From assembly GCA_964523675.1 (NCBI GenBank), contig CAZFZT010000007.1:1-64000 (forward strand): a stretch of DNA of 64,000 nucleotides. Reading direction: 5' to 3'. Position 1 is the first letter of the stretch. Each line of letters begins with the position of its first letter. Below the pieces are notes generated by a model. The model saw nothing but the letters and a program-made list of their open reading frames with translations, was not told the DNA's origin and made no database searches. The translations under genes and the position numbers were made by a program. This DNA comes from CAZFZT01 sp964523675 (lineage in GTDB: Bacteria; Planctomycetota; Phycisphaerae; Phycisphaerales; SM1A02). Below are positions 17,882 to 26,363 of the stretch, one piece after another.

Positions 17882-18745
17882 ATGCAGCGCACAGCGAAGG
17901 CGAACATCATCGACGGCAAGCAACTGGCGAAGCAGGTCAAGACCGACGTTGCAGCAAGGGCACGGGTGCTGCGCGAGCAGGGCCGACCTGTGCGGCTTGA
18001 TGCCATCCTTGCAAGTGATGATCCTGGGGCGAAGATCTATGCTGAGAACCAGGCGCGCACCTGTGATGAACTTCACATTGAGTATGTCCTGCATCATCTC
18101 GATGCGGATTCAACGTATGAAGAAGTCGCCGGCCGCGTGCTGCTGCTCAATACTGATGACGATGTCAGCGCGATCATGGTGCATCTGCCGCTGCCGCCCG
18201 GGGTCGATACCGATCAGGTGCAGTCGCTCATTGCGGTTGAGAAGGATGTTGAGGGCGTGAATCCGGCCAACATCGGCAATGTCGTCTATGGCCGGCGCTC
18301 GCTGGTGCCGTGTACTGCGCTTGCGGTAATGGAGATGATCGAATCAACCGGCGCGACACTGAAGGGCGCCCGCTGTGTGGTGGTCGGCGCGAGCAACATC
18401 GTCGGAAAGCCCGTTGTGGTGTTGCTGATGGGAGCTGAGGCGACGGTTGTTTCAACCAACATCCACACGCGCAACATCGTTGAGCTTGCCCGTACTGCCG
18501 ATGTGCTGGTCTCCGCTACCGGTGTTGCGGGACTTGTCACGCGCGACTGGATCAAACCGGGCGCGGTTGTGGTGGATGTTGGCATCAGCCGGATCGTTGA
18601 GCAGGGAAGATCGCGCACGGTAGGGGATGTGCGCTTTGATGAAGTCGCGGAAGTTGCGGGCTGGGTCTCGCCCGTACCGGGCGGCGTGGGGCCGATGACG
18701 GTCGCGATGCTGCTGCGCAATACGGTTGATGCGGCGGAGCGTTAG
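17882..18745 (+). CDS. folD: FolD-family methylene-THF dehydrogenase with altered active site
   Basis: 287 residues. FolD normally oxidises 5,10-methylene-THF and hydrolyses the methenyl form to 10-formyl-THF. The family features are clear: VHLPLP, NADP-site GASNIVGKP and PVPGGVGPMT. Aligned to E. coli FolD with a constant +3 offset, Tyr50 is kept (Tyr53), but catalytic Lys54 is Gln57, Gln98 is His101 and Asp121 is Glu124. In the human enzyme the matching Lys-to-Gln change abolishes cyclohydrolase activity while leaving dehydrogenase activity. This protein may be dehydrogenase-only or act on another pterin; it could be a paralogue of a normal FolD elsewhere. Start at 17882 because the family begins there; an ATG at 17837 lies inside the divergent gene. 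Confidence 0.85.
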   Translation: MQRTAKANIIDGKQLAKQVKTDVAARARVLREQGRPVRLDAILASDDPGAKIYAENQARTCDELHIEYVLHHLDADSTYEEVAGRVLLLNTDDDVSAIMVHLPLPPGVDTDQVQSLIAVEKDVEGVNPANIGNVVYGRRSLVPCTALAVMEMIESTGATLKGARCVVVGASNIVGKPVVVLLMGAEATVVSTNIHTRNIVELARTADVLVSATGVAGLVTRDWIKPGAVVVDVGISRIVEQGRSRTVGDVRFDEVAEVAGWVSPVPGGVGPMTVAMLLRNTVDAAER

Positions 18746-18786
18746 CGCTTTAGCCCTTTCAAGTGAGGCGTCACGGTGCGTGCGAA

Positions 18787-19500
18787 CTACTTCGCCTTTG
18801 CGAAATCACTTGTGTCGAGCGGCTTCATGCTCATGCCGCCTGCCGCATCGACGATGAGTTCGTACTGCTGACCGGCTTTCACCGGCTTGTACACCGCTTC
18901 TCCTTGCGCGATCCGCACTCCTATAGAGCGAGCGGCGGCAGGGTCGGTGGCAATGTCCCAGAAGTGCCGCCAGATCTGCTGCTCGAAGCGGCTCATTTCG
19001 CTTCCGGTGTAACCGGTCGGCGTCGCGCCGGGCAGATCGATCGGCTGGCCATCGCGCGGCGGAACCTGATCTGAATAGACGCGCCGCAACAGGACAAGCG
19101 ATCGACCCATGAGTGGATGCCCCGAAGCAACCGGCTCATGGTCGAACTTCACGGTCCACGCATCGATGAACAGCACATGCCCCGGCACGGTAAACGCCTG
19201 CCGTCCCAGCTCCCGGCCGTGGTCGTCGAGTTCGATCAGGAGCAGGTTGGTTGATGTGATGTCGCCGCTCTGATTCTTCTCTTGTGCAGTGATATCAATG
19301 TGAGCCACCCTTCGGGAGCGGCTGAGCCGCTCGATCATCTGCTCGCGGCGGGTGATTTGCATTTGCAATTCAGCGTTGAGCGCGGTCAGCTCGTCGATGG
19401 CGCGCTGCTTCTGATCGCTGCTGATGCGCCAGAAGCCAAGCAGCACGATTGAAGCGAGGACTGCCGAGACGATGAGGGTGCGGAGAATTGAAGCCAACAT
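18787..19500 (-). CDS. Membrane-anchored protein with coiled coil, unknown function
   Basis: 237 residues. One N-terminal hydrophobic helix (residues about 5-24) is followed by a short coiled coil (QKQRAIDELTALNAELQMQ, about 30-60) and a soluble domain of about 170 residues with conserved-looking aromatic motifs (VLFIDAWTVKFD, RFEQQIWRHFWDI). The protein probably sits in the inner membrane with its bulk in the periplasm. AAGG lies about 10 bases before the ATG. No named family recognised. It converges with folD and diverges from the large exported protein at 19563. Confidence 0.65.
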   Translation of the reverse strand: MLASILRTLIVSAVLASIVLLGFWRISSDQKQRAIDELTALNAELQMQITRREQMIERLSRSRRVAHIDITAQEKNQSGDITSTNLLLIELDDHGRELGRQAFTVPGHVLFIDAWTVKFDHEPVASGHPLMGRSLVLLRRVYSDQVPPRDGQPIDLPGATPTGYTGSEMSRFEQQIWRHFWDIATDPAAARSIGVRIAQGEAVYKPVKAGQQYELIVDAAGGMSMKPLDTSDFAKAK

Positions 19501-19550
19501 GGGTCGCCTTCATTTCATCGGCAAACGTGAAGGGTGCGCACGAATCGGCC

Positions 19551-19556
19551 GATAAC
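19551..19556 (+). promoter_or_regulatory. -10-like box GATAAC, 6 bases before GTG of 19563
   Basis: GATAAC followed by 6 bases and GTG. Supports the internal GTG rather than the ATG at 19488, which overlaps the divergent gene. Confidence 0.4.
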
Positions 19557-19562
19557 TATTTC

Positions 19563-22511
19563 GTGATTCCTGACGTTCGACAGTTTTTGAGGCAACTCGT
19601 TGCGATTCTTGCGACCTTTCTGGCCTGTGCTGAGGCGAGCAGCATTGGGACCGGATGCGGGGTCGCTCCAGTACGCTTGGGCGAGGTTCCGCTGGATGAA
19701 TCAAGTGTCGGGTCACAGGTTCCGCCGAATCCTCGGACGCAGCACCGGCCGGTCACGCTGCACCGTCTGGTGCGGCACTTCGATTTCGAGGAAGCCGAGC
19801 ATGCGCCGCACCGGATGCCCATGCACTGGTATCGTTTCGCAACTGATGAGGGTGCAGCCGCACATGGCTTTCCTCCCTTTGGTCAGATGCACCTCACAAA
19901 TGAAGAGGCCTACAGCGGCAGGTGGTCGTTTGCGTTTGAGCTTGATGGTGGTTCGCTCGCCGCGCGTGTTCCGACAGCCGTGATCCCGATCATGCCTATG
20001 GCGGACTACGCCGTGTTGACGCGCGTGCGGACCGAGGGTCTGACCTACGCCCGGGCGGGGATCGCTGCGTGGCTTTACGATCAGGCGGGGAACGTCATTC
20101 CGGGTAGTCATGCGCAGAGCCGACTGGTCCGCACTGACGGGCAATGGACGACGATCGCCGTGCATATTCATGGTCGATTCGATCAGGCGGCCGATCTGGC
20201 TATCGAGTTGAGGTTGCTCCAGCCAACCCAGTTCCAGCAGGTGACCGATCGTCGCACGCCGCTGTTGGAGGATGTGCAGGGCAGAGCATGGTTTGATGAT
20301 GTCACCGTCTGGCACATTCCGCATGTTGACATGGTGCTCTCTCAGCCGCAGGAGACTCAGCGCGGCAACGTGGCGCCGGCTCGGCTGACGATGATGGTGC
20401 TCGACCTGGCGCATGATCAACTCGAAGCGCACCTGCGCGTGATGGACCTTGATGGCGTGACCGTCTTCGACCGGTACTTTCCCGCGCCGCGGACGCCGAT
20501 CCCGCGCTCAATTGATGTGCCGCTGGAGCAATATGGTTGGTATCGCGCGGTCCTTGACATCACGCATGAGGGCGAGTTGACGGCACGGCGGGCCCTTGAT
20601 TTCATTCATGCCCCCCGACGGCCATTCCGGAAGCCGCCGCCCCATGCTGATACGACGATCTCGTTCGCGTTGGCGATGCCGGAGACTTGGCACAGCTTTG
20701 CGGACGAGGTTCCGCAGATGGTGCGGCAGGCGTCTGTCGGCACGGTGATTCTGCCAATCTTGACGCGATCGATGCGGCTTGAGACGGTGCGCGAGCTGCA
20801 CGAGCAGGCGAGGCCGGCCATCGAAGCGCTGCGCAAGGATGAGATTGCGGTCTCGTTCGCGCTTTCAAGCATGCCGGAAGGCCTCTCTCAGCACCTGGGT
20901 GTTGGCGGCGATGATGTCCTTGTCGCACTGGCGGGTGATCCGGCTGCGTGGCGCGAGTACATCGATGACTTGCTCGTCAACTTTGCATTCGAGATTGAGC
21001 GATGGCAGATCGGACCAAGCGACAGCAGCCGCCCGATTGATGACACGGTACGAAGGCGGGATGGCGGCGAGGCATTCTGGCATCGCGATCTTGCATCTGT
21101 TATAGCCAAAGCGAGGAGCGGGTTGTCACAGTTTGTGCCTGACCCAAAGATCGTCCTGCCGCTGCCGATCGAACATACGGGCCTGGCGCATTCCGGTGAG
21201 GATGCCCGCACGATATCGATTCCCTACGCGATTGAGCCGTCGAAGATCGGTTCATTGCAATGGGATGCACATCCTTCCATCGAAAGTTCAAGCGCCGCTC
21301 AAACGGAAGTCGAGCAGGATGCGGAGGCGCAGAATCTGCTGGCGTATCTCGAACTTCCGCCGGCTGACTTCTATGAACCACGCGAGCGGATGGCTGACCT
21401 TGCGTTCCGTGTACTGCATGCATGGCGTCGTGGAATCTCGACAGTGGCAATCGAGCCGCCCTGGTTTCCTGATCAGGACGGTCAGCTCATGCCGGAGCCG
21501 ACGCTCGCCGCATGGCGCACGCTCGCCGCCCATCTGGCCGGCCGGCGCTTCTCAGGCGAACTCGCACTTGGTCCCGGCCTGCATGCATGGATTCTCGAGG
21601 GGGTCGATCGGCACGATGCAGCGCTTGTGGCCTGGTGTGATCGCCAACTGAACGCAGAATCATCGAGCTTCAGGCCATCCTTCACCATGCAGTTGGCAGG
21701 CGAAGATGTCACCGCTGTTGATCTCTTTGGCAATCAGCAGATCATCCCGATGCGGTCTCGTGAGCACCAGGTTGACCTTCGCGAAATGCCGATATTCATT
21801 GAGGGAATCAGCGCGCCGCTGGTCAAGTTTCGCGGTGGGTTTTCGCTCGATCCACCGCTGGTGCCGTCAGAGCTTCGTGCCCATGAGCATGACATTGTGC
21901 TGCTCAATCCATGGGACATGCCGGTTTCAGGGACGATTCAGCTGGTCGAGGATCCGCGCTGGCGCATGACGCCACGTTCGCAACCGTTCGAGATTCGGCC
22001 GCGCTCAGCGGTGCGGCTGCCCGTTCAGATCGTGCTTGATCGTGGGATCATCACCGGACGCAAGAAACTGCGGGCGCAGATTGAGCTGAGCGCTGATTCG
22101 AACTACAAGCTCGAACTCGAGACAGAGATCGGTATCGGCATCAAAGATGTAGACCTCTCAGCAACATGGCACGTCGTGCGCAATCTTGAAAGCGGTGAGG
22201 ATGATCTGGTCATTACCCAATACATTCTCAACACCGGCGATCCCGCGCGCGGTGGCCGCCCGATCAATGCAGACGCGTTCGTCGTTGCCCCGAATGTGCG
22301 GCAGGATCGTCGGCTCATTATGGGGCTCGGTCCCGGTGAACTGGCTGTGCGAACATTCCACATTCCCGGCGGCGCACGATCGCTCGCTGGTCGATCGGTG
22401 CGCGTCGGCCTGACCTCCCGCGATAGTCCCGCGCGCCTCAACCTGCTCCTTCACATCCCGCCGCTTGGTGAGATGGAACAAACAGCCGTCGCGGACGATG
22501 ACGCGGAATAG
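19563..22511 (+). CDS. Large exported protein of unknown function, possibly glycosidase-like
   Basis: 982 residues from a GTG at 19563, which places a signal-like stretch (FLRQLVAILATFLACAEA) at the N terminus; the longest frame starts with ATG at 19488. The first 300 residues read as two beta-sandwich modules (GGRWSFAFELDGGSL in the frame context, and WFDDVTVWHI), like carbohydrate-binding domains. The middle, about residues 320-660, alternates strands and helices as in a TIM barrel (VGTVILPIL, IERWQIGPSD, GISTVAIEPPWF). The last 250 residues look like immunoglobulin-type beta domains (LLNPWDMPVSGTIQL). This order resembles extracellular glycoside hydrolases, but no catalytic signature was identified, so the call stays open. 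Single-gene unit, followed by a DUF2892-like gene. Confidence 0.7.
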   Translation: MIPDVRQFLRQLVAILATFLACAEASSIGTGCGVAPVRLGEVPLDESSVGSQVPPNPRTQHRPVTLHRLVRHFDFEEAEHAPHRMPMHWYRFATDEGAAAHGFPPFGQMHLTNEEAYSGRWSFAFELDGGSLAARVPTAVIPIMPMADYAVLTRVRTEGLTYARAGIAAWLYDQAGNVIPGSHAQSRLVRTDGQWTTIAVHIHGRFDQAADLAIELRLLQPTQFQQVTDRRTPLLEDVQGRAWFDDVTVWHIPHVDMVLSQPQETQRGNVAPARLTMMVLDLAHDQLEAHLRVMDLDGVTVFDRYFPAPRTPIPRSIDVPLEQYGWYRAVLDITHEGELTARRALDFIHAPRRPFRKPPPHADTTISFALAMPETWHSFADEVPQMVRQASVGTVILPILTRSMRLETVRELHEQARPAIEALRKDEIAVSFALSSMPEGLSQHLGVGGDDVLVALAGDPAAWREYIDDLLVNFAFEIERWQIGPSDSSRPIDDTVRRRDGGEAFWHRDLASVIAKARSGLSQFVPDPKIVLPLPIEHTGLAHSGEDARTISIPYAIEPSKIGSLQWDAHPSIESSSAAQTEVEQDAEAQNLLAYLELPPADFYEPRERMADLAFRVLHAWRRGISTVAIEPPWFPDQDGQLMPEPTLAAWRTLAAHLAGRRFSGELALGPGLHAWILEGVDRHDAALVAWCDRQLNAESSSFRPSFTMQLAGEDVTAVDLFGNQQIIPMRSREHQVDLREMPIFIEGISAPLVKFRGGFSLDPPLVPSELRAHEHDIVLLNPWDMPVSGTIQLVEDPRWRMTPRSQPFEIRPRSAVRLPVQIVLDRGIITGRKKLRAQIELSADSNYKLELETEIGIGIKDVDLSATWHVVRNLESGEDDLVITQYILNTGDPARGGRPINADAFVVAPNVRQDRRLIMGLGPGELAVRTFHIPGGARSLAGRSVRVGLTSRDSPARLNLLLHIPPLGEMEQTAVADDDAE

Positions 22512-22552
22512 CGTGCCAGCGCCGGAACGTCGGCTGCTGTAGGATGACGCGA

Positions 22553-22768
22553 ATGCAGTGCAACATCAATCGTCGCGGTCGGCGCCTGCGGTTTGTCGCA
22601 GGTGTCATGACGATGGGAGCGGGCGCAGTGATCTTCGCGATCGGCCCGGTGACCGCGGCGCGCACCAGCATCACGATCGTGCTCATGCTGGCAGGCGGCT
22701 TCCAGTTGTACGAAGCGGTCAAGGGCTGGTGCGCGCTTCGGGCGATGGGGATTCGCACGCCATGGTGA
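22553..22768 (+). CDS. Small DUF2892-like membrane protein
   Basis: 71 residues: MQCNINRRGRRLRFVAG, then two hydrophobic segments (about 17-33 and 40-57) and a GWCALRAMG end. This matches the DUF2892/YgaP-type membrane domain pattern, an N-terminal CNVNxxxRxxR box and a C-terminal GWCP-like turn, although here the Pro is replaced. TAGGA lies 8-12 bases before the ATG at 22553, so this start is preferred to 22544. The function of stand-alone DUF2892 proteins is unknown. A strong terminator follows. Confidence 0.62.
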   Translation: MQCNINRRGRRLRFVAGVMTMGAGAVIFAIGPVTAARTSITIVLMLAGGFQLYEAVKGWCALRAMGIRTPW

Positions 22769-22803
22769 AGCGCCCGGCCCAGATCGCGCCACGCGCGTAG
22801 GAA

Positions 22804-22835
22804 AGCCCAGGGAGTGATCGTCCCTAGGCTTTTTC
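22804..22835. terminator. Intrinsic terminator after DUF2892-like gene
   Basis: A 10-bp stem with one mismatch (22804-22813 with 22821-22830) and a 7-base loop, followed by TTTTCTCC on the plus strand. On the minus strand the hairpin is followed by TTCC and could also serve the small ORF ending at 22878. Confidence 0.8.
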
Positions 22836-22877
22836 TCCTTCCTCCCACACGCATGGAGGACTTCTCGAGTAGCTCAC

Positions 22878-22964
22878 TTAGCACATCGCTGCAAAGGTCA
22901 ACAGTGTGAGGAGTGCGATTCGTTTGCGATGGTCGGTCAGGGCCATCAGGCCATAATGCAACAT
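22878..22964 (-). CDS. Candidate 28-residue hydrophobic peptide
   Basis: ATG at 22964 preceded by a strong Shine-Dalgarno (AAGGAGA, about 7-13 bases upstream on the minus strand). It encodes MLHYGLMALTDHRKRI followed by ALLTLLTFAAMC and a TAA. It is basic in the middle and hydrophobic at the end, ending in Cys. The stop is about 43 bases before a hairpin. It could be a small membrane peptide or a leader peptide; too short for family assignment. Confidence 0.35.
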   Translation of the reverse strand: MLHYGLMALTDHRKRIALLTLLTFAAMC

Positions 22965-23020
22965 GGCGGTTCTCCTTGTCTTCGATTGTTTGCGACGGTC
23001 CTGGAGGGCCGCCGGAGTCG

Positions 23021-23026
23021 TACAAT
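23021..23026 (+). promoter_or_regulatory. -10-like box TACAAT upstream of the 645-residue protein
   Basis: Perfect TACAAT 6 bases before an in-frame ATG at 23033. It could start a leaderless form of the downstream gene, or a short RNA ending at the hairpin at 23084-23105. Confidence 0.45.
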
Positions 23027-23083
23027 TGTGCTATGGAACAATGGCCGTGCCGAAGAGGCAACACCGACGCAACCCGCATTTTT

Positions 23084-23105
23084 GGCCCCGCCAGAGGGGT
23101 TTTTT
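23084..23105 (+). terminator. Short hairpin plus six T, possible attenuator
   Basis: GGCCCC pairs with GGGGTT (four G-C and two G-U pairs, loop GCCAGA), within a run of six T at 23100-23105. It lies between the TACAAT box and the preferred start at 23135, so it may terminate a roughly 75-base transcript. Confidence 0.35.
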
Positions 23106-23134
23106 GCCAGACCTTGGGGGCCGGTTTGCGTCGA

Positions 23135-25072
23135 ATGTTGCGTCGGGACAACATACGGCATGGCGTGCTGGCGACATGTCTCCTTGGCGTTGGCCTGCTC
23201 GCTACCCCTGCCGGGGCCTCGACGCCATCTGCAAGTGCTGCCCCCCAAGCAGTGTCGCTCAGTGGGTTACCGGACGCCGCAGGCGTTGCGGAAGCGTATC
23301 TGCGTGCTCGTCGCTGGATCGATTCGTTTGCTCCCCCAGCATTTGATGATCCAGAGGCGCGAATCTCGATCGAGAACGCAACGGGGATATGCGTCATTCT
23401 GAGGAATGCGCGTCGCGTCGTCGGGACTGGCACTGCCTCGATCGGAGCCGACTCGGAGCCGGACCTGATGCTCCGCACGGCCGTCGGCCGGGCCATGGCA
23501 GATGTCCTGGGCGATCCAGCGGTGGCGTCACTTTCAGAAGAACTGCGAGACCAGCTGGGCAGGGTGCTGACGCTGGAACTGGAGGTTGCGGGTGAGCTGC
23601 GTCCGCTTTTGGGGCGCAACTACCACAGCATTGCGCAGCAGATAGAGCCGGGGCTCGAAGGTGCAGCGATGCGGCGCGGCGAGATGCGCGCGATGCTCTT
23701 CCCGTCGCAACTACGAGCTGCCAACGCTGCCGGGAGTTTGGTGACCCGCCTGCCCGGCCTGGCGTCGGAAGTGGGTCTTGAGGTCATTGACCTGCCGACG
23801 TTGCAGCGGCGTCATTCGATTTCGTTGCACCGGTTCCGAACCACACACTTGACGCAACGTACGCCTGCGGGATTTCCCTTCGAGACATTTCGAGGTGATC
23901 GAGTTGTACCACTGAGCGAGATCACGGAAGAAACGATCGTAGAGTTTGCCGATGCGCTCGCAGGGCACATGCTCAACCGGTTATGGAATGCGCCGTCGGC
24001 GCTGCATGACGACACGCAAGTCGGAGATGTTGGCGATGCACTTGCGAACGCCGCCTTACCTGCAGAGTCGCAGCTCGCGCTTGGCATGAAAGGAGATTAC
24101 GATCCGGTTCGCAGCGCGTTCTGGCCGGCCGTTGCGCCACCCCTCGATCAAGCGCTCGCAGCTCTTGCGTTGATGCGTTATGCGTCGTCGCCGCACGCGG
24201 ATGAGGCAACGGCCGCTCGCGCCAGGGCGGCGGTGAGTTCGATACTCTCAGGCCTTGCAACTCTTGAAGAGGGTGAAGTTGATCCGCTGATTGATCCCGC
24301 GGCATGCGCAGTTGTCGTCATATTGCTTGCGGAGCGTCCCGAACTTCATGCAGAAGATCCGGCGATTGACCGCCTCGGCCGAAGCGCGCTCGATGTCGTA
24401 AGCAGCTCATTTAGCCGCGGCACGGGGTTCCAAAGTGACCATCGGTCGATTTCACCACACGCACAGGCGCTTCTCGCGGCAGCAATGGCGGCGCGGCTGG
24501 GGCAGGCCGATGCAGCGAGCAAGCCGTCGGGTGTTGATGTTGTGCGGGAGGCAATCGATACGGCTTGGGCGTCGGTGCCGCCTCAGCAGCACGTTTCACT
24601 GCTGCCGTGGATCGGCTGGGCTGAACTGGCATTTGCACAGGCGACGGGTGAGCCGATGGCTGGCGAGGCCGTCCTGCAGAGCATTCGCACGGCAATTGAG
24701 GAAGAGCGATCGCTGGCTCGCGACGAATGGGACCCCGACCTGGCTGGGGGATTTCCGTTGGTGATCGGGGATATCGCGGGAGGTAATCGGCCGACGGCTC
24801 AGACCAGCCGGCCCGCAGCATTCTTTGCCACGATGCTCTCAGAGCCGACGCTCACACCAGATGATGAACTGCCTGGCGCTCGTGAGCGTCATCGCGAAAC
24901 GTTGCGGTTCCTCGTGCAGCTTTCGGTTCGAGAGACATCGGAGTGGTGGCTGCGATCACCGGCGGCTGCGATTGGCGGCCTCCGGGCGAGCATGTGGGAT
25001 TCCACGATGCCGCTGCCTGCCCAGGCACTGGGCCTCATGACCGCTGTCGAATCGCTCCGAAATGACCGATAA
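23135..25072 (+). CDS. Exported helical protein of unknown function
   Basis: 645 residues from ATG 23135, which places a signal peptide at the start (MLRRDNIRHGVLATCLLGVG, then ATPAGA). An alternative ATG at 23033, just after a TACAAT box, adds 34 residues and would give an unusually long basic n-region. The mature protein is Ala-rich and mostly helical, with repeated ALAALALMRYA-type helices in its second half that resemble an alpha/alpha-toroid or TPR-like scaffold (QALAALALM, QALLAAAMAARL, LLPWIGWAELAFAQ, ETLRFLVQLS). No catalytic motif recognised. It is the first of the plus-strand envelope cluster; 233 bases separate it from the STN-like genes. Confidence 0.68.
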   Translation: MLRRDNIRHGVLATCLLGVGLLATPAGASTPSASAAPQAVSLSGLPDAAGVAEAYLRARRWIDSFAPPAFDDPEARISIENATGICVILRNARRVVGTGTASIGADSEPDLMLRTAVGRAMADVLGDPAVASLSEELRDQLGRVLTLELEVAGELRPLLGRNYHSIAQQIEPGLEGAAMRRGEMRAMLFPSQLRAANAAGSLVTRLPGLASEVGLEVIDLPTLQRRHSISLHRFRTTHLTQRTPAGFPFETFRGDRVVPLSEITEETIVEFADALAGHMLNRLWNAPSALHDDTQVGDVGDALANAALPAESQLALGMKGDYDPVRSAFWPAVAPPLDQALAALALMRYASSPHADEATAARARAAVSSILSGLATLEEGEVDPLIDPAACAVVVILLAERPELHAEDPAIDRLGRSALDVVSSSFSRGTGFQSDHRSISPHAQALLAAAMAARLGQADAASKPSGVDVVREAIDTAWASVPPQQHVSLLPWIGWAELAFAQATGEPMAGEAVLQSIRTAIEEERSLARDEWDPDLAGGFPLVIGDIAGGNRPTAQTSRPAAFFATMLSEPTLTPDDELPGARERHRETLRFLVQLSVRETSEWWLRSPAAAIGGLRASMWDSTMPLPAQALGLMTAVESLRNDR

Positions 25073-25305
25073 AGGTCGAGCCGGAGCGATCCTGGAACCG
25101 CCGGCGCAATAAATCGTCGGACTCAACTGGAACTGAATCGCCGGCTGATCGACGAATCTGCCGTTAGGTGGTCCAAAGTGCCGAAAACGAGCAAAATCTG
25201 GTGCGAACGCCGCCTGCCGTGTACAGTAATGCGCATCCAAGTGGAGTGAACCGGATCAGTGCGTCCCATGAAGGGCCCTTGACCTCCGGCTGAATGGAGA
25301 ACCCT

Positions 25306-26325
25306 ATGAACCGCCTCTTGCTCGCATGCTCGCTCATTTTCGTCACCCTCGCCATGACGGCTTCGCCTGCTTCTGGTCAGGGGCTGCGGGAACGGATTGA
25401 CCATGTGCGGCGAGATCGCGCGCGTTCTGAAGCCAGCAATGTCGAAAAAGGTCGGCTCCTCAGCGTGCTCATGTACCGCGACATCGAGATGCTCGACTTC
25501 CGCGATCAACCCGCCCGCGACGTAGTCAACTACCTGCGCAATCTGCTGGGCATTCCGATCGTCGGTCGTTGGATGGATGATCGAGCGGGGGAAGGGCTTG
25601 ACCCTGACGCCCCCATCACGCTTCGCGTTGAGAATCAGCCGGCGCTGCGCGTGCTGGAGATGGTGCTTGAGCAACTTGAAGAGTATGAAGAAACCGGTTG
25701 GCAGTTGCGCGACGGCTTCGTGGAAATCGGCACGAAGAATCGCCTCGCAGCACGAGCCGCGCAGGAGATTCGCTATTACCCGATTCGTGACCTGCTCTTT
25801 GAGCCGCCGCGATTTGATAACGCTCCCGACTTCGATCTGAATCAAGCCCTCCAGCAGGGCGGAAGTGGCGGCGGTGGCGGAGGGGGACGGGGTGGCGGCG
25901 GTGGAGGTGGCGGCCGCGGCGGTGGCGGCGGCGGCGGTGGTGGTGCCGGCGGCGGCGGTCAGCTCTTTGGTGATCCGGAAGAAGATCCCGAACTCGAGAC
26001 TGAGGAAGAGCGCGCACAGCGCATCATCGATCTGATTGTCGAGTTGATCGAGCCGACCGGTTGGGACATCATGGGCGGCACCTGGGCGACGATCCGATTC
26101 CATCAAGGTGTGCTCATCATTCGTGCGCCTGATTTCGTTCATCGGCAGATCGGCGGTTATCCATATCGCACATCGCCGGCCGGCGTGGTGCCGGGAACGC
26201 CGCCGCGGCGCACGGCGATCTTCTCCGACGGTCCGACTGAAATTCTGATCGCTGAAGCGCCGAAGCCCAATATCGGTCCGGAAGCAGCGAAGGAAGAGTC
26301 GACGGCGCCAAAGGACGGCGCATGA
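25306..26325 (+). CDS. Exported STN-like protein with glycine-rich linker
   Basis: 339 residues. A signal peptide (MNRLLLACSLIFVTLAMTAS) ends near ASG. Residues about 45-130 contain DIEMLDFRDQPARDVVNYL, GIPIVGRW and ITLRVENQPALRVLEMVL, the pattern of STN/secretin-N short domains that mediate subunit contacts in secretins and TonB receptors. A linker of about 40 residues, almost pure Gly with a few Arg (DNA 25861-25965), precedes a second folded part (IIDLIVELIEPTGWDIMGG). No secretin beta-barrel follows, so this is a stand-alone periplasmic protein. GGAG 6 bases before ATG 25306 fixes the start over the ATG at 25294. Its neighbour at 26364 is a paralogue. Confidence 0.72.
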   Translation: MNRLLLACSLIFVTLAMTASPASGQGLRERIDHVRRDRARSEASNVEKGRLLSVLMYRDIEMLDFRDQPARDVVNYLRNLLGIPIVGRWMDDRAGEGLDPDAPITLRVENQPALRVLEMVLEQLEEYEETGWQLRDGFVEIGTKNRLAARAAQEIRYYPIRDLLFEPPRFDNAPDFDLNQALQQGGSGGGGGGGRGGGGGGGGRGGGGGGGGGAGGGGQLFGDPEEDPELETEEERAQRIIDLIVELIEPTGWDIMGGTWATIRFHQGVLIIRAPDFVHRQIGGYPYRTSPAGVVPGTPPRRTAIFSDGPTEILIAEAPKPNIGPEAAKEESTAPKDGA

Positions 26326-26363
26326 GCGTCATATGACGCAACGTCGGATCTCGACGAGAGGAC

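Noticed and set aside
22438..23619. 393-residue minus-strand frame
   Set aside because: Arg/Ser/Pro-rich shadow of the genes at 19563 and 23135; it crosses a terminator and has no family resemblance.
25861..25965. Gly-codon repeat considered as a DNA microsatellite or CRISPR-like array
   Set aside because: Irregular GGC/GGT/GGA codons in frame; a low-complexity protein linker, with no spacers.
25123..26142. 339-residue minus-strand frame with Ala/Thr runs
   Set aside because: Mirror of the STN-like gene; the Ala/Thr run is the reverse of the Gly-codon linker.
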